NCBI GenBank assembly: GCA_963576475.1
Contig: OY754973.1
Coordinates: 11,575,253-11,639,252 of the forward strand
From: Molanna angustata
Taxonomy: Eukaryota; Arthropoda; Insecta; Trichoptera; Molannidae
Length of the DNA stretch: 64,000 bases
Direction of reading: 5' to 3'
Shown: positions 11,719 to 22,317 of the stretch, in pieces
Numbering within the stretch: position 1 is the stretch's first letter
Layout: the number at the start of each line of letters is the position of its first letter
Translations under genes and position numbers: made by a program
The notes under the pieces: model-generated
The model's database searches: none
Told to the model about the DNA's origin: nothing
What the model saw: the letters and a program-made list of their open reading frames with translations, nothing else

Positions 11719-12498
11719 GTAAAGTCTGATTTTTTTTAAAGTGCCAATTCTATACATAAACAAAAAAAATGCATAGTATTTACGCATGTAAATGTATTAG
11801 TAGACTCGTGGTTGCTGATTGGTTTACACCATTTGGTGTCCTTAACAACAAACATCAACAAACCCGACAGTACCTACGTATCTATCTCTCGAAGTGAGCG
11901 CACGTTTGATTTTTTATGGTGACCATGTGTTCTAAATTAAGAATTTCATTTTTTATTTCAAAATTATGTATTTTATTTTTTGTTTAATATCGATATATAA
12001 TTATTATTATAAACATGTGTTATCACCGTCTTAGTATAGAATAAGTGTCCATTATTTATTTGTATTAGTTACATAGATATATTATTTATGTATGTGTGTT
12101 TGCCTCAATGAACTATTATGTAAATATTTTGTATAATATAATTTATTATTTTGTAAAATAATATGTAACTGATTATTATAAAGATTAATTACTTCATAAT
12201 GTATTATTTTATTTTCCTTATAAAAAGTATCAAATAAATATTTTGTTTAAATATTACTTTCCCAGGAGATGCCCATTAACATTTGCAGAAAATACCTAAT
12301 AATATAGACCCATTAAAGCCGCATGGTACCGGGAGTAAGAATAGGTATGAAAAGATTTGAAGGTTTTGAAGATATATGCATGTGAAAGTTACAACCGTTT
12401 TATATCATGAAATGATAAAAAAAATCCCATTATATTTTTTTCTTTTACACCATGGTCACCCTATGAGCTTTGGCACTCTTAAAAAAATCAGACTTTAC
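11719..12498. mobile_element. Non-autonomous TIR element, ~780 bp
   Basis: The left end GTAAAGTCTGATTTTTTTTA, followed by AAGTGCCAA, is inverted at the right as TTGGCACTCTT then AAATCAGACTTTAC. The TIRs are about 28 bp with a few mismatches. A second, subterminal inverted pair (ATGGTGACCATG at about 11919; CCATGGTCACC at about 12450) lies inside. No coding frame of note and no convincing TSD. Confidence 0.6.
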
Positions 12499-12565
12499 GT
12501 AACACTGTTATAGTAAAACTATGTTAACTAATTGGAGACGTTTAAATTGAAAATTTTAAACAATC

Positions 12566-13115
12566 TCATTTACCGTAACAATTTCGTGATCTCTGACACA
12601 AAATACGTTCAGATAGAAGACGTTTGATATATACTATCAGAGTTACACAGGTGTCTGGTGTTGTATCACACCTCTGTTGGGAAAACTGACAAAGCAGACA
12701 CACGGCACAGTCGTTTGTGAAAAGGGAAACAAATAATCCTAAACAAGCGGGGGAATAAAACCCCATGTTCCGGTGATGCTGCAACCCTGATAGTCTCCAT
12801 CGTGCCAAGATCCTTTGCACTGAGTAGGTACCTAAATCGTTTCGGTGAGGCAGCTTATCATAAATATTTGAGCGTGTTCCCAACCGGAGAGAGTCAGAAC
12901 TCTAAACATTTTTGCAGATGAAGAAAGGTCGAGAACACAAACATCAAAGGCCGATCATTACCATCGTATCTGAAGCAGAATGAACGTCGGAGAATATTTA
13001 TCCTTTTGCCTGTGATGTTAAATCTTTCATGACATTTGATTAGAATACTATTAGCCAGGTACCAACCATCTTCTTTTATATTTGGGGATTCTGGATTTTC
13101 TAGACACACATGGAA
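12566..13115 (-). pseudogene. Possible decayed coding fragment, Cys/Trp-rich
   Basis: On the minus strand one frame gives CLENPESPNIKEDGWYLA near 13105-13050, then KCHERFNITGK. Another frame further on gives CKGSWHDGDYQGC and GTWGFIPPL near 12820-12740. Cysteine spacing with Gly-Trp pairs is loosely reminiscent of a sushi (CCP)-type extracellular module, but no full domain can be drawn, frames shift and stops interrupt. It could be a relic of a host gene or sequence captured by a transposon. This is the only non-transposon coding trace I noticed, and it is weak. Confidence 0.25.
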
Positions 13116-13321
13116 TTACATATGTATACATCTTTACCAGATAATTTATATTATATACTTATATGAATTAAAATCTTCTTTATACCTTTGATATATGTAC
13201 ACATAAATGATTTTGATTTGAATCAAATGAATTCCATTGATTAATAAAAAGGATATGTTACTATTGTCAAATAAAGAATTATTGACTTTACATAAGGTTC
13301 TTTGTAAATATAATCTATACT

Positions 13322-13408
13322 TTGGATTCGATTCCCGATGGATACACAGTTTTTAATTATGTTTACAGTCTGCATCTGTGAGACGATAAATGTGGCAACT
13401 TGTTATTG
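13322..13408 (+). mobile_element. SINE family C fragment
   Basis: GATTCGATTCCCGATGG, ACAGTTTTTAATTATG, CAGTCTGCATCTGTGAGACG and GTGGCAACTTGTTATTG match, in the plus direction, the family C SINE seen complete on the minus strand at 45150-45385. The A box region and the 3' tail are missing. Confidence 0.7.
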
Positions 13409-13430
13409 TCGGGCCAGACTTGCCCCCATG
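13409..13430. mobile_element. Solitary family F terminus
   Basis: GGGCCAGACTTGCCCCCATGG matches the right terminal repeat of the family F elements at 11311-11326 and 61755-61770. No partner end was found nearby, so this is a fragment. Confidence 0.5.
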
Positions 13431-13567
13431 GTCTAAAATGAAATATTATTTTTTCATTTTAGAATATGATAATGCCGAGTCACCTCGCCGAAAAGGTTTG
13501 GTCATTTTAATCGAATTTTGTGGAAAAATACTACTTTGGTATAGTTGTTGATTAACTATAAAATGTT

Positions 13568-13895
13568 TTTTAACAGATTTTTAATTATCTCAATAGAGAC
13601 GAAGTTGGAATATTTTTTGTAGGAGAACCGGGAAATCAAAGCACCTACAGGGCTTACGACCTGTCATCGGCTGGTTAACGTGATCACTTTATGCGCTTGC
13701 GCAACGTTCACCAATTATGCCTTTTTAATGAGATCCCTATCAGTTCAATTTCGAAAGTTCTATATATTGTAATACTGAAATTCTTATCGCTTGAAAACAA
13801 GGAATTTTTACTACAGCCATCTATGTGTGAAATTATGAACAACAATCTTATTATTTTTTATTTATTTTGTTGTAACGCCATCTATTGAGAGAATT
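13568..13895 (+). mobile_element. Dispersed repeat family H, probably Helitron-related
   Basis: It starts TTTTTTAACAGATTTTTAAT, then GAGACGAAGTTGGAATAT, GTAGGAGAACCGGGAAATC, GACCTGTCATCGGCTGG and CAACGTTCACCAATTATG, and ends near GTAACGCCATCTATTGAG. Copies are at 55950-56235 (minus), 57958-58394 (inverted pair), 63645-63905 (minus) and, shortened, at 17960-18095, where the same core runs into a Helitron-like 3' end. That last copy is the reason for suggesting Helitron ancestry. Confidence 0.55.
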
Positions 13896-13899
13896 GTTT

Positions 13900-14685
13900 T
13901 TTTTTGTAAATAATGAAAGCTACAATTCTTATATCTGAGGTGACAATGCATTTTTCGCATAGAAGTCACCCCTGAATTGCGCCAGACTTATAAGGTCATT
14001 TTTGTCTTATTTACCTACTTGTACCAATGTGTAAGTAATCGAATATTTTTATTATTGCATTTTTACACATTTTTGAAAAATGATAATTAATTACTCTTGA
14101 TAATTTTATAAAGACCTTCTCCTTTAATCAAATGTTTTGCAATTTATAATATTTTTACTGACTTGCATCTTGAGTTTAATTTTTGTCAAAATAGCAATAT
14201 TAACCAACTAGTGTTACCAGCACAAAGAACTTATAATTGCACGAGAAAAATATTTCATACATGATGCTGGCACAGAAATCAAAAGACTTACCAATTAGCC
14301 ACATCAATTGAAGCTGCTCGTGTTCTACAAGGTGCAATAAAAAAAAATAATTATGCACTCCCCAATTAAAATCTAAAAAAAAAAATATCCTAAAATACAC
14401 ATAGAATTTTCTTCATTTTTTCGTAAAAAGGATTTGAAGCTTTAAATAAAAGTGAAGAAGAGAGAACCAGCAGACCCTTAGTGTTGGATGTTTCTTGATT
14501 AATGGACCATTACATTAACCAATTACGACTCATTTAAAGGAAACTTTTGCTGCTCTTTCAAACTGTTCATTTTCACACTGCTGAACATCCATTTTCGTAA
14601 TGATAATATTTTTAATGGTTTTGCTACGAAACTCTTTGGTAGTTTCACAATGTTTTATTTATTTTAGTCATAAAAAAATGTTCTT
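13900..14685. other. Non-coding stretch
   Basis: AT-rich; no supported gene or repeat boundary. Short open frames here lack recognisable motifs. Confidence 0.4.
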
Positions 14686-14689
14686 CTCT

Positions 14690-14800
14690 TCTTCCTCTGG
14701 TTTTAGGCCGAACGCCTGTTTTTTCAGTCGGAGACTGCCTCTTGTGATCTGGATGTCCAGCTGTCGCTCCATCTTTTTGCTGGTCTTTTTGCTCTAAGAC
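14690..14800 (-). mobile_element. Short RTE-like relic
   Basis: The minus strand reads RAKRPAKRWSDSW followed by TSRSQEAVSD, resembling the Arg-rich RPxxRWxDD segment near the C-terminus of RTE polyproteins. A similar relic is near 56800-56880. It is short and degenerate, so confidence is low. Confidence 0.3.
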
Positions 14801-14892
14801 ACTGAAAAAAAATAATTGTGACGACCGAACTGGCTACTTAGGGTCACGACTCATCTCTCGTAAAACAAAAACCCTCATTTAAAAAACTCTTC

Positions 14893-15350
14893 TTAGACCG
14901 GTCAGGACATATGCATCAGAATGCTGGACATTGACCAAGAAGGACGAAAATGCATCGTTGGTGTTCGAAAGGAAAATACTTCGCAAAATATTTGGTCTTA
15001 CCTGTGAAGGAGGATCTTGGAGGTCCGGTTTAACCACGAGCTAGAAATAATGTATGGCGAACCAAACGTTGTCGAATACATCAAAATACAACGTCTACGT
15101 TGGCTCGGACACGTTTGTAGAATGGAGGATAACCGGGTCCCAAAGAAAGTATTAGACACCTGTCCTGAAGGAAGAAGAAGCAGAGGGAGACCTAGGATGA
15201 GATGACTGGATGACATCGAGGGCGATATAAGAGCGATCGGACAATCAAATTGGAGGAGACTTGCTGTCGACAGGGCAGGATGGAGGCAGTTTCTTGAGGA
15301 GGCCAAGGCTCGCACCGGGCTGTAGCGCCATTGCTGATGATGATGATCTG
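14893..15350 (+). mobile_element. RTE-type LINE 3' fragment, subfamily 2
   Basis: Starts in coding sequence RPVRTYASECWTLTKKDE and continues, with a frame change near 15000, to IQRLRWLGHVCRMEDNRVPK, GRRSRGRPRMR, an in-frame stop at about 15203, then WRQFLEEAKARTGL. These are typical of the region downstream of the RT in RTE/BovB-like elements. The copy ends in GCCATTGCTGATGATGATGA, a TGATGA simple tail characteristic of RTE. It is 5'-truncated and has no catalytic RT motifs. A near-identical 3' end is at 55600-55905. Confidence 0.88.
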
Positions 15351-15544
15351 GCTACCTGCGTTTTTAGCCAAACTTTTGTTATCAGTAATAAAAGTTAATC
15401 TATTTTTGACTGTAGTGTTTAGCTCAGGGTACAAAATATTTAGTAGCACTAAACGAACTGTTTTGTAGTCTATAGTTCGGTTAATTTTAACATAACTTTT
15501 TTTTCAGTGGACCCCCGGAACTTACTTGGAGACAATTTTGGCCT

Positions 15545-15915
15545 TCGCCCTCTACCCTAGCGGATGATGTCATCTTCATCGCATCTCCTCCTTATATCCT
15601 TGTTAAGGACTCTATCCACAAATGTTACGCCCACTATGGAACGCAGTTTCCTCATTTCAGTAGTCCGGAGGAGATTTTTTGTTCTGATAGTATCGGCTCT
15701 GGCTTCGATGTTATAGGTCATTATGGGTCTTACGCACGTTTTGTTAATTCTGGTTTTACTTCCTGTGAGCATATTTTTTTTTTACAGACAGTGTCCCTGA
15801 GGCAGCCAGCCATTATGGCTGCTTTATCGGTTTGTTCTTTAACCTCTTCATATAGATCATTTTCATTTGATATTTTGGCGCCCAAGTATTTGAATGTTGT
15901 GACTGTTAAAAAAAA
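15545..15915 (-). mobile_element. RTE-type LINE fragment, minus strand
   Basis: Read on the minus strand, the earlier part (about 15910-15785) encodes KYLGAKISNENDLYEEVKEQ and AAIMAGCLRDTV; after a frame disruption in a poly-T run at about 15775 it continues TRINKTCVRPIMTYNIEARA and RTKNLLRTTEMRKLRSIVG. This order is that of the RT thumb and connection region of RTE polyproteins. Both ends are truncated. Confidence 0.85.
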
Positions 15916-15959
15916 TGGTAATTTATATCGACGGGTTGATTTGTCAGGTTAAGTTTCCA

Positions 15960-16555
15960 GTTCTTACAATCTCTAATGATCTAATGATATTATATTTTCG
16001 GAAAATTTCGATAGTGACATTTCTTTGCGGTTAATTTTTTTTGTGTGATTAAACAGTTTCAGTATGAATTAATAACTTGACAAAATGGCTTTTTGATAAT
16101 TTTATAGAAATTATTTTTAGTACTTATAATTTTATATAAATTTTTCCTCATTATAAAAATCGGTAATGCCAGCAGAAACATTTATTTACTATGCTGCAGC
16201 GATTGACAAATATATATAGTAAACCTACACTAATAAATCTTTTAGGTACCCAATATAGGCATTTCAAAAATATAAATATTCAATAATCCATTTTTGCTAT
16301 GGTAAATTTAAATAAAATAATTTATTTAAAAAAAGTGAAAAATAAATTTAATCAGACATAATTATTTTTATTAATTTCTGATAAATATTGAAGGCTGAGT
16401 AAGACGAGTACCCATAGACATAAATCACCTTTGATTTGGGCGGAATGACGAACTTAAAAAAATACTTAAAAACTTTGATTTCATAAAATTATGCATTAAT
16501 GTTTGTTGTTTCATTAAAATCTTATTTTTCATCATTGACAAAATTGTAACAACTT
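15960..16555. other. Non-coding AT-rich stretch
   Basis: No gene, RNA or repeat boundary recognised. Confidence 0.4.
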
Positions 16556-17411
16556 TATTTATTTATTTTTATTTTAAGCTTCTCGGGCAACTAACAGGTG
16601 CTATGTCAAATAATTATTTAATACGCACCCAATAACAAGTTGCCACATTTTGGAGACTAACGATATTTATCGACTTACAGGGCCAGACTGAAAACACACT
16701 TAAAAACTGTGCTTCTACCGGGAATCGAACCCGGGACCTTTGGATCAGCAATCAGATACCCAACCGACTGAGCCACTTAGTCATTAAGGCGTCTGCCCTG
16801 CTCTTCCATAGGTAAGAATTGAAGGGGGCACCGACCTGTTGCCCAGAATCCTAGAGTGGGGCTGCGGCCACCCCCAACTTTACTGGCTAGGCCCCTATGG
16901 CCACAACCTAGCCTCGCTCGGCGGTGACTCATCAAACGTGGCGATGAGTAAGACTGCACCACTGGGCGATGGAAATCGAAGAACTGAAACTACTGTCCGG
17001 TGGTGTACCTGAAATTCGCCAACATGAGTACTAAGGGGTGGAGGAGCCCCCCGTGATGAATGGTCGGCACGACCCGCTCGGCGGTACCCGAGTTGATGAT
17101 GAGACAGATGCAGCTGACGCTGCGCCTGGTGTGGAAATCGAAGAACTGAAAGTACTACAGGCGTGGAGTAGGCTCCCTGTGGCAGTCTGTTGTTCATGGA
17201 GCTGCCGGGAGGGTAACCCCTGCTACGATTTACGGGCCTTCACGAATGTGGTTGGACTCTTAGGGGTAGTGGTTGAACTCGCTTGAATAGGGATATTTGT
17301 GTTTTCCGACGTTGCGGCTGCGTTGGGGATGAACAGGACCAATGGGTCCTATAACGTCCTCCGGCGTGGAAGTAGTACGCGAACTCTATCTTTGAGCCAC
17401 TTAGGCCGACT
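16556..17411 (-). mobile_element. tRNA-derived SINE family C, split by an insertion
   Basis: The minus strand carries an A box (GTGGCTCAGTCGG at about 16775), a B box (GGTTCGATTCCC at about 16725), then CAGTCTGGCCCTGTAAGTCG, ATGTGGCAACTTGTTATTGG, AGTTGCCCGAGAAGC and an A-rich tail at 16556. The head of the SINE beyond 16780 is displaced by a 612-bp insertion and resumes at 17405 (GCCGAC, as in the intact copy at 45375-45385). Confidence 0.85.
16781..17392. mobile_element. 612-bp insertion of unknown class with 12-bp TSD
   Basis: TGAGCCACTTAG occurs at 16769-16780 and again at 17393-17404, flanking a GC-richer stretch that does not belong to the SINE. Inside, GGAAATCGAAGAACTGAAA occurs twice (about 16971 and 17131), as does a CGCTCGGCGGT motif (about 16916 and 17077), so it has a partial internal duplication of about 160 bp. 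A TSD of this length suggests target-primed retrotransposition. No RT, tRNA promoter or poly-A tail was recognised, so its class is open. It may be a 5' end or untranslated piece of a LINE. Confidence 0.65.
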
Positions 17412-17955
17412 TTATATTTATCCTATTATATTTTAATTATACTTTTGCGTAAATCTTTGTTGAAACACTCCGGTTCAAGTTTGTTATAATTTTTAATTGT
17501 CTGGTTAGTGGTTAACGTATAATTTGTACTCGTGTAGATCTTGTAAGGTTGGGCAATATTATTATTATCCATTATATAAATAGTATTGGAGTTACAAATA
17601 AATAATATGTGTTTGTATCTTCATATAAATAGGGTTGAAAATCAATTAATTATTTCAATATGTTGCCACTCTATCATCAGACATACTCTCAAATCGAATC
17701 TGATAGGTCTATTTTTTTAGCGAATATGGGGTTGGTTATTGGGAGTTAAGTAAGGGAGACGGTGGAGTTTTAACGCAGCACGTGGAAAAAAAGACTGAAG
17801 ATTAACACTTACATCCATCCCTATAAAGTGTTACTTTAGCCCCGGGTACCAGAAATGAATGGAATAATTTACAAAATCATAAATTTACAGATTATCTCGG
17901 AATTATATACAGATAACAAATTGATACATAATATCGGTTAAAAAACTCTTATTAT
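17412..17955. other. Non-coding stretch
   Basis: No supported feature was seen here. Confidence 0.35.
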
Positions 17956-17959
17956 ACAA

Positions 17960-18095
17960 ATTTATTATTAGGAGAACCTGAAAATCAAAGCACCTGTCAT
18001 CGGCTGGTTTACGTGATCACTTGCGCAATGTTCACCAATTATGTTAACACGACATCCATTGATTGAGGCGGTACGAAGTTCGCCGGGTCAGCTAG
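17960..18095 (+). mobile_element. Helitron-like 3' end fused to family H core
   Basis: GGAGAACCTGAAAATCAAAG, CTGTCATCGGCTGGTTTACG and AATGTTCACCAATTATG are family H sequence. It then runs into GATTGAGGCGGTACGAAGTT and CGCCGGGTCAGCTAG, ending at 18095 before a T, as expected for a Helitron CTRR end. No 5' end was found, so this is a fragment. Confidence 0.55.
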
Positions 18096-18182
18096 TAAAT
18101 AATAAAACAAAACATGTTAGATGCAAATATTCTAAGGTAGAGGCGTTAACATTGTGGAAATTCATTTTAATAAATTATTAAA

Positions 18183-18344
18183 ATAACAATATAACTTTGT
18201 TTATTTCCACTTATTTATTTTGATTCCACAACTAGTTTCAAGAACTAGTGAGTTTAAACCCACCTGAAGAAGAGAACGGTAGTTCTTGAAACTAGTTGTG
18301 GAATCAAAATAAATAAGTGGAAATAAACAAAGTTATATTGTTAT
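18183..18344. repeat. Perfect inverted repeat, 64-bp arms
   Basis: Arms at 18183-18246 and 18281-18344 are exact reverse complements over 64 bp, separated by 34 bp (GTTTAAACCCACCTGAAG within the loop). Arm landmarks: TTCCACAACTAGTTTCAAG and its inverse. It could be a foldback MITE or a hairpin RNA source. No TSD was identified. Confidence 0.85.
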
Positions 18345-18550
18345 GTTATTGTAGATGCATTGTTTTATATGTAATGGTTAGTTGTGCTCATTTTAAAGTT
18401 ATTTTTCAGATTGTATAAATTTTGTTATAATATTTGCAACATTATTATTGCAAATTTTATTTTTTACTGTTTGTAAGGTATCTAATTCTAATTCTCTAAT
18501 TCTTTTTTGTCTATTTTTATCTGAATCTATATTTTTATGTTTCTATATTT

Positions 18551-18665
18551 TTATCTTTGTCTTTATTTTATTTGTTTCAATATTGTTATCTTTGTCTTTA
18601 TTTTATTTGTTTCAATATTGTTATCTTTGTCTTTATTTTATTTGTTTCAATATTTTTATCTTTGT
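18551..18665 (+). repeat. 35-bp tandem repeat
   Basis: TTATCTTTGTCTTTATTTTA then TTTGTTTCAATATTG starts at 18551, 18586, 18621 and 18656, a 35-bp period with about 3.3 copies. The small Phe-rich open frame across it is a by-product. Confidence 0.9.
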
Positions 18666-18799
18666 AATTGATTATTAGCATTGTAACAAGTAAATGGCGT
18701 ATACCGTATATTGTGTAAAAAATATATGAAAGCTGTTTACATAATAACGGTCCACTGCTAGAATACTATTATATATTTATTCAAAATTTTGTACATAAT

Positions 18800-19520
18800 T
18801 TAAACAAATATAATGCACACTGGCGGGCTTATTGCCATTAAGCAATTTGTTCCAACCAAACAGATTACAGAGTGACAGAAATATACATGTTCATCAACAA
18901 AAAAATGAAATCTACAAAAGAACAAAGAAAGTATACGTAACACCAAGATAAATAAAAAAAATCATAGCAAAAAACTAATTGGGAAGGAACAAGAAGAGGA
19001 AATCGAGATCAGGTGTTTAGGGTTAGATATTACATAACAAAGGGAAGGAAGGAAATGGAGAGTGATCAGGTATTTTCGGAGAGATATCCCTGCTTTAGTT
19101 TTTGACGAAGTTATATCAGGACTCAAATTATTCCAGGGTCTTGCTGAACGTACTTCAAAGAAAGAGCTGAAAAATTTAGTATTGTGAATGGGGATAGTTA
19201 ATGTAGTACGTAGAGCAGATCGAATAGATAGGCCGTGATTAGATAAATAGATGAATTTGGTTTTAAGGTACCTACTGCAGTGAATTAAGGTTAAAGATCG
19301 TACCTACTGTATAGAAGTGAAAAAATATGTATATTTCGCCATTGTCGTATCTTGGGCCAATGGAAAAGATTACGGTAAGAGGAAATGTGATCGAATTTTT
19401 TAAGTCCAAAGATGAAGCGGATACAAACATTCTGGAGGCGCTCGATATTGTTGAGATGCTTCTCGTTCGCATCCAAATAACAATCGTTAGCATTGTCAAG
19501 TAAAGGAAGGAGAAACGATT
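18800..19520 (-). mobile_element. Non-LTR (CR1/Jockey-like) LINE 3' fragment
   Basis: On the minus strand at 19480-19290 the translation reads IERLQNVCIRFIFGLKKFDH followed by ISSYRNLFHWPKIRQWRN and HIFSLLYS, the conserved C-terminal region after the RT domain in many arthropod CR1/Jockey-type LINEs. Downstream (lower coordinates) follows a decayed 3' region ending near CTTAATGGCAATAAGCCCGC at about 18815-18840, a terminus also seen in the tails at 23340-23460 (plus) and 27485-27545 (minus). Stops and shifts are frequent. Confidence 0.75.
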
Positions 19521-19644
19521 GTGCTAGGGTTATTTTGCAATGCTAAGGAAGAACATTTTTAAGTCTATTGAGAGAGTGGATGTATAATGTATACAGTAAA
19601 ATCATAAGAAAAAAATTAAACTAATATAAAATTGATCAAATTTA

Positions 19645-19775
19645 TTTTAATTTATTTCTCACGCAAATATTGCTTCTCTGGGCTGGAAACACTGGTGAGT
19701 TGGAAGAAATTGCCATACGGCAATAAACTCGCCACTTGCGCATGGTGCAAGTAAGTGTTTTTTTATTATTATTAT
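19645..19775 (+). mobile_element. SINE family D, 5'-truncated
   Basis: ATTTCTCACGCAAATATTGC, TTCTCTGGGCTGGAAACACT, AATTGCCATACGGCAATAAA, CTCGCCACTTGCGCATGG and a (TTA)n tail match the body of the complete copy at 61478-61690. The tRNA-like head is absent. Confidence 0.8.
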
Positions 19776-19914
19776 TACTATGAAAATAAAAATACGATAA
19801 TGCAAACAAATAAAATTATATTGAATAGAAAGTTAATTATTATATTTATTTTGTATACAATTATTATTTAATATTTGTAGTAAAGGGACCTCCTCAGTAC
19901 CTAATATGTACTTA

Positions 19915-20360
19915 GAAATTAAGTATCTTGGACACTAACCAAGCACGATGAAAACAGACTAGACGCCTTTGAAAGAAAAATCTTACGTAGAATATATGGA
20001 CCAATTAATGATGGTCAAACATGGCGTAAGAGATACAACACTGAGCTCTATGATCTTTACCAGGACATCAGCGTGGTCAAGTTTATTAAGATTAGCAGAC
20101 TACGCTGGCTGGGTCATGTACACCGTATGGATGATCTGGAGCTCCCAAAAAGGGTGTTGACTAACAACCCAACCGGTAGAAGAAGCGTAGGGAGACCTAA
20201 GCTACGATGGTTGGACGGCGTTGTCGCAGATTGTCGGGCTATGGGGCAGAAGAACTGGAAAGTGGCAGCCAACAATAGAGCAGTTTGGAGAAGATTCTTG
20301 GAGGCAGCTAGGACCCATCAAGGGTTGTAACGCTGAGGATGATGATGATGATAATATTAA
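19915..20360 (+). mobile_element. RTE-type LINE 3' fragment, subfamily 2
   Basis: Coding begins WTLTKHDENRLDAFERKILR at about 19925-19990, then RIYGPINDGQTWRKRYN, with one frame change, and continues FIKISRLRWLGHVHRMDDLE, GRRSVGRPKLRWLDGV and VWRRFLEAARTHQGL with a stop at 20330. It ends in (GATGAT)n at 20334-20352, the RTE-type tail. The RT catalytic region is missing. Confidence 0.9.
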
Positions 20361-20544
20361 GTATCTGGAAGGGTGAAGTATTTCCGAATGAAAGTTTTAC
20401 CGATGCGTTTGCTGTATTGTGTTTTGATACATTAAATAATTTAAAATTTACGCGTTTATCTTCTAATTTTTTTGAGGTAGTAATGGCAATTGATAATCAT
20501 TATTTGTAAGTATTTAATTGTAACGTTGCTTATACTGTTCTTGT

Positions 20545-21640
20545 AAATTCTTGTTTGAAAAAAGAGGAGACGGTATAAAAATAGAAAGAGGTGTTAGACA
20601 AGGGGACCCTTTATCTCCTAAATTATTTATCGCCGTGCTAGAGGAAATTTTTAAAGGCCTAAACTGGAAGAACATGGGCATTTACATTAAAGACAAATTT
20701 TGAGCCATCTCAGATTTGCGGATGATATTGTCATCTTCAACGAAAACCTAAGAGCATTAGAAACTATGTTGAATGAATTAAACCAAGCAAGTATGGGAGT
20801 AGGATTAGAAATGAGCGCGAATAAGACAAAAATAGTGAGAAATGGATACAAAAAACAGATAAATATAGATACTCAGAGAATTGACTTCGTAGATGAATAC
20901 ATTTACCTTGGGAAACTAATATCTTTCAAAAACACTGGAAATGAAGAAGAAATAAATAGACTAGTGAATATATAGCATGGAAAAAGTTTTGGACGCAGAA
21001 AGAAATACTAAAAGGAGACTTCAATTCCGAAACGAAAAAAATAGTAATGGAGACCTGTATTCATCCCAGTTTGTTATATGCATGCCAAACTTGGACTTTT
21101 ACAAACAAGATCATGTCAAAGAGCAATGGAAAGAAGCATGTTAAAATTGCGGAAAATACATAAGATTAATAGTGAAACTATTAGGAAAAAGACAAAATTA
21201 ACAGATGTGCTAAAACATGCTTTAAAATTCAAGTGGCAATGGGCTGGACACTTATCGCGTTTCACAGATGATAGATGGACTTTACTAACCACGATATGGA
21301 CGGGACCCAAAGGAAAAAGGAATGTTGGCAGGCCGTACAAAAGGTGGATCGATGATATAATAACAACAGGGGGAATGGACTGGAAAGAAAAGGGCAAAGA
21401 TAGAACTATATGGAAACTATTGGAGGAGGCCTTTACCCAAGAGGGATCTATTTCATGAAAAATATTCATATATACATACAAATAAGAAAATAGAAATAAG
21501 TTTAAATACTGTACATTAATTTAACTAACTGCTAATTAAATGAAATACTTAATTAAATAAGATACTTATATATTATGCTTAAAAAATATTGTAAAAGAAA
21601 TGTAATAATAAAAGGCTAAGTTATTATTATTATTATTTAA
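20545..21640 (+). mobile_element. RTE-like LINE with part of the RT domain, degenerate
   Basis: About 20575-20690 encodes GVRQGDPLSPKLFIAVLEE (RT motif B region). After a frame disruption at about 20700, HLRFADDIVIFNENL at 20703-20750 holds the catalytic FADD motif. Then GLEMSANKTKIV and DEYIYLGKLISF follow; a stop at 20973-20975 interrupts. From 21078 a further frame encodes QRAMERSMLKL, FKWQWAGHLSRFTDD, GRPYKRWIDDI and WKLLEEAFTQEG to a stop at 21456. A short 3' region ends in (TTA)n at about 21620. The fingers part of RT and the endonuclease are absent. Several disruptions make it inactive. Confidence 0.88.
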
Positions 21641-21649
21641 TAGTACCTT

Positions 21650-22200
21650 ATTAATATCATTATTAAATCGGTCATAGCCATATAAAATATAATAAAAATA
21701 AAAATACATTTTCATACTAAGACTCATCAACATAAACAGAAATGTACTACAACAGAAGACAACCCGGAAAACCAGCGAAGGACAGTTGGACATACTTCCA
21801 GTATAGTCCATCTTCACAAACAGGTCAAATGACCTTAATACACGTCGAAAAAGAAGAAGACTTATCAACGATTCATAACTTTGAATACCTACCTTCATAA
21901 ATATTAATTTATGAATTAAATTTCCTAACGTGAGCATGCTTTAACAATTTGCGGTGAAAACATCTTTATTAGATGTGATTAAGTGCATCGTATCAGTATC
22001 AGGAAAATGCAAGAAATTTTATGTACTCTTAACTAGATGTAGGTGCACACTAAGCCTCTTCATTGGCTGTAGTTTGTTGTATTTTTTGTGTCGCCATAAT
22101 GGACCTAAAACAACATATGAGAAAAAAATACATCTATGCCGAGATCAAAATCGAAAAATATTTATTGATAATTTTTTTTCTAGAGTATTTATTTATTTGT
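21650..22200. other. Non-coding stretch
   Basis: No convincing coding or repeat structure was recognised. Confidence 0.3.
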
Positions 22201-22317
22201 AACTGCTTGTGCATATAATTTGTACACCGTTGGATTTATTGCCAAACGGCAAATATCTTCAAACCAATCAGAGATACTGCCCTTTCCCACTTGTCGTGTG
22301 TCAGGCACGATAAAATG

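Noticed and set aside
17038..17286. 82-codon frame in a GC-richer region
   Set aside because: It lies within a TSD-flanked insertion with internal duplication and shows no domain; composition alone is not support.
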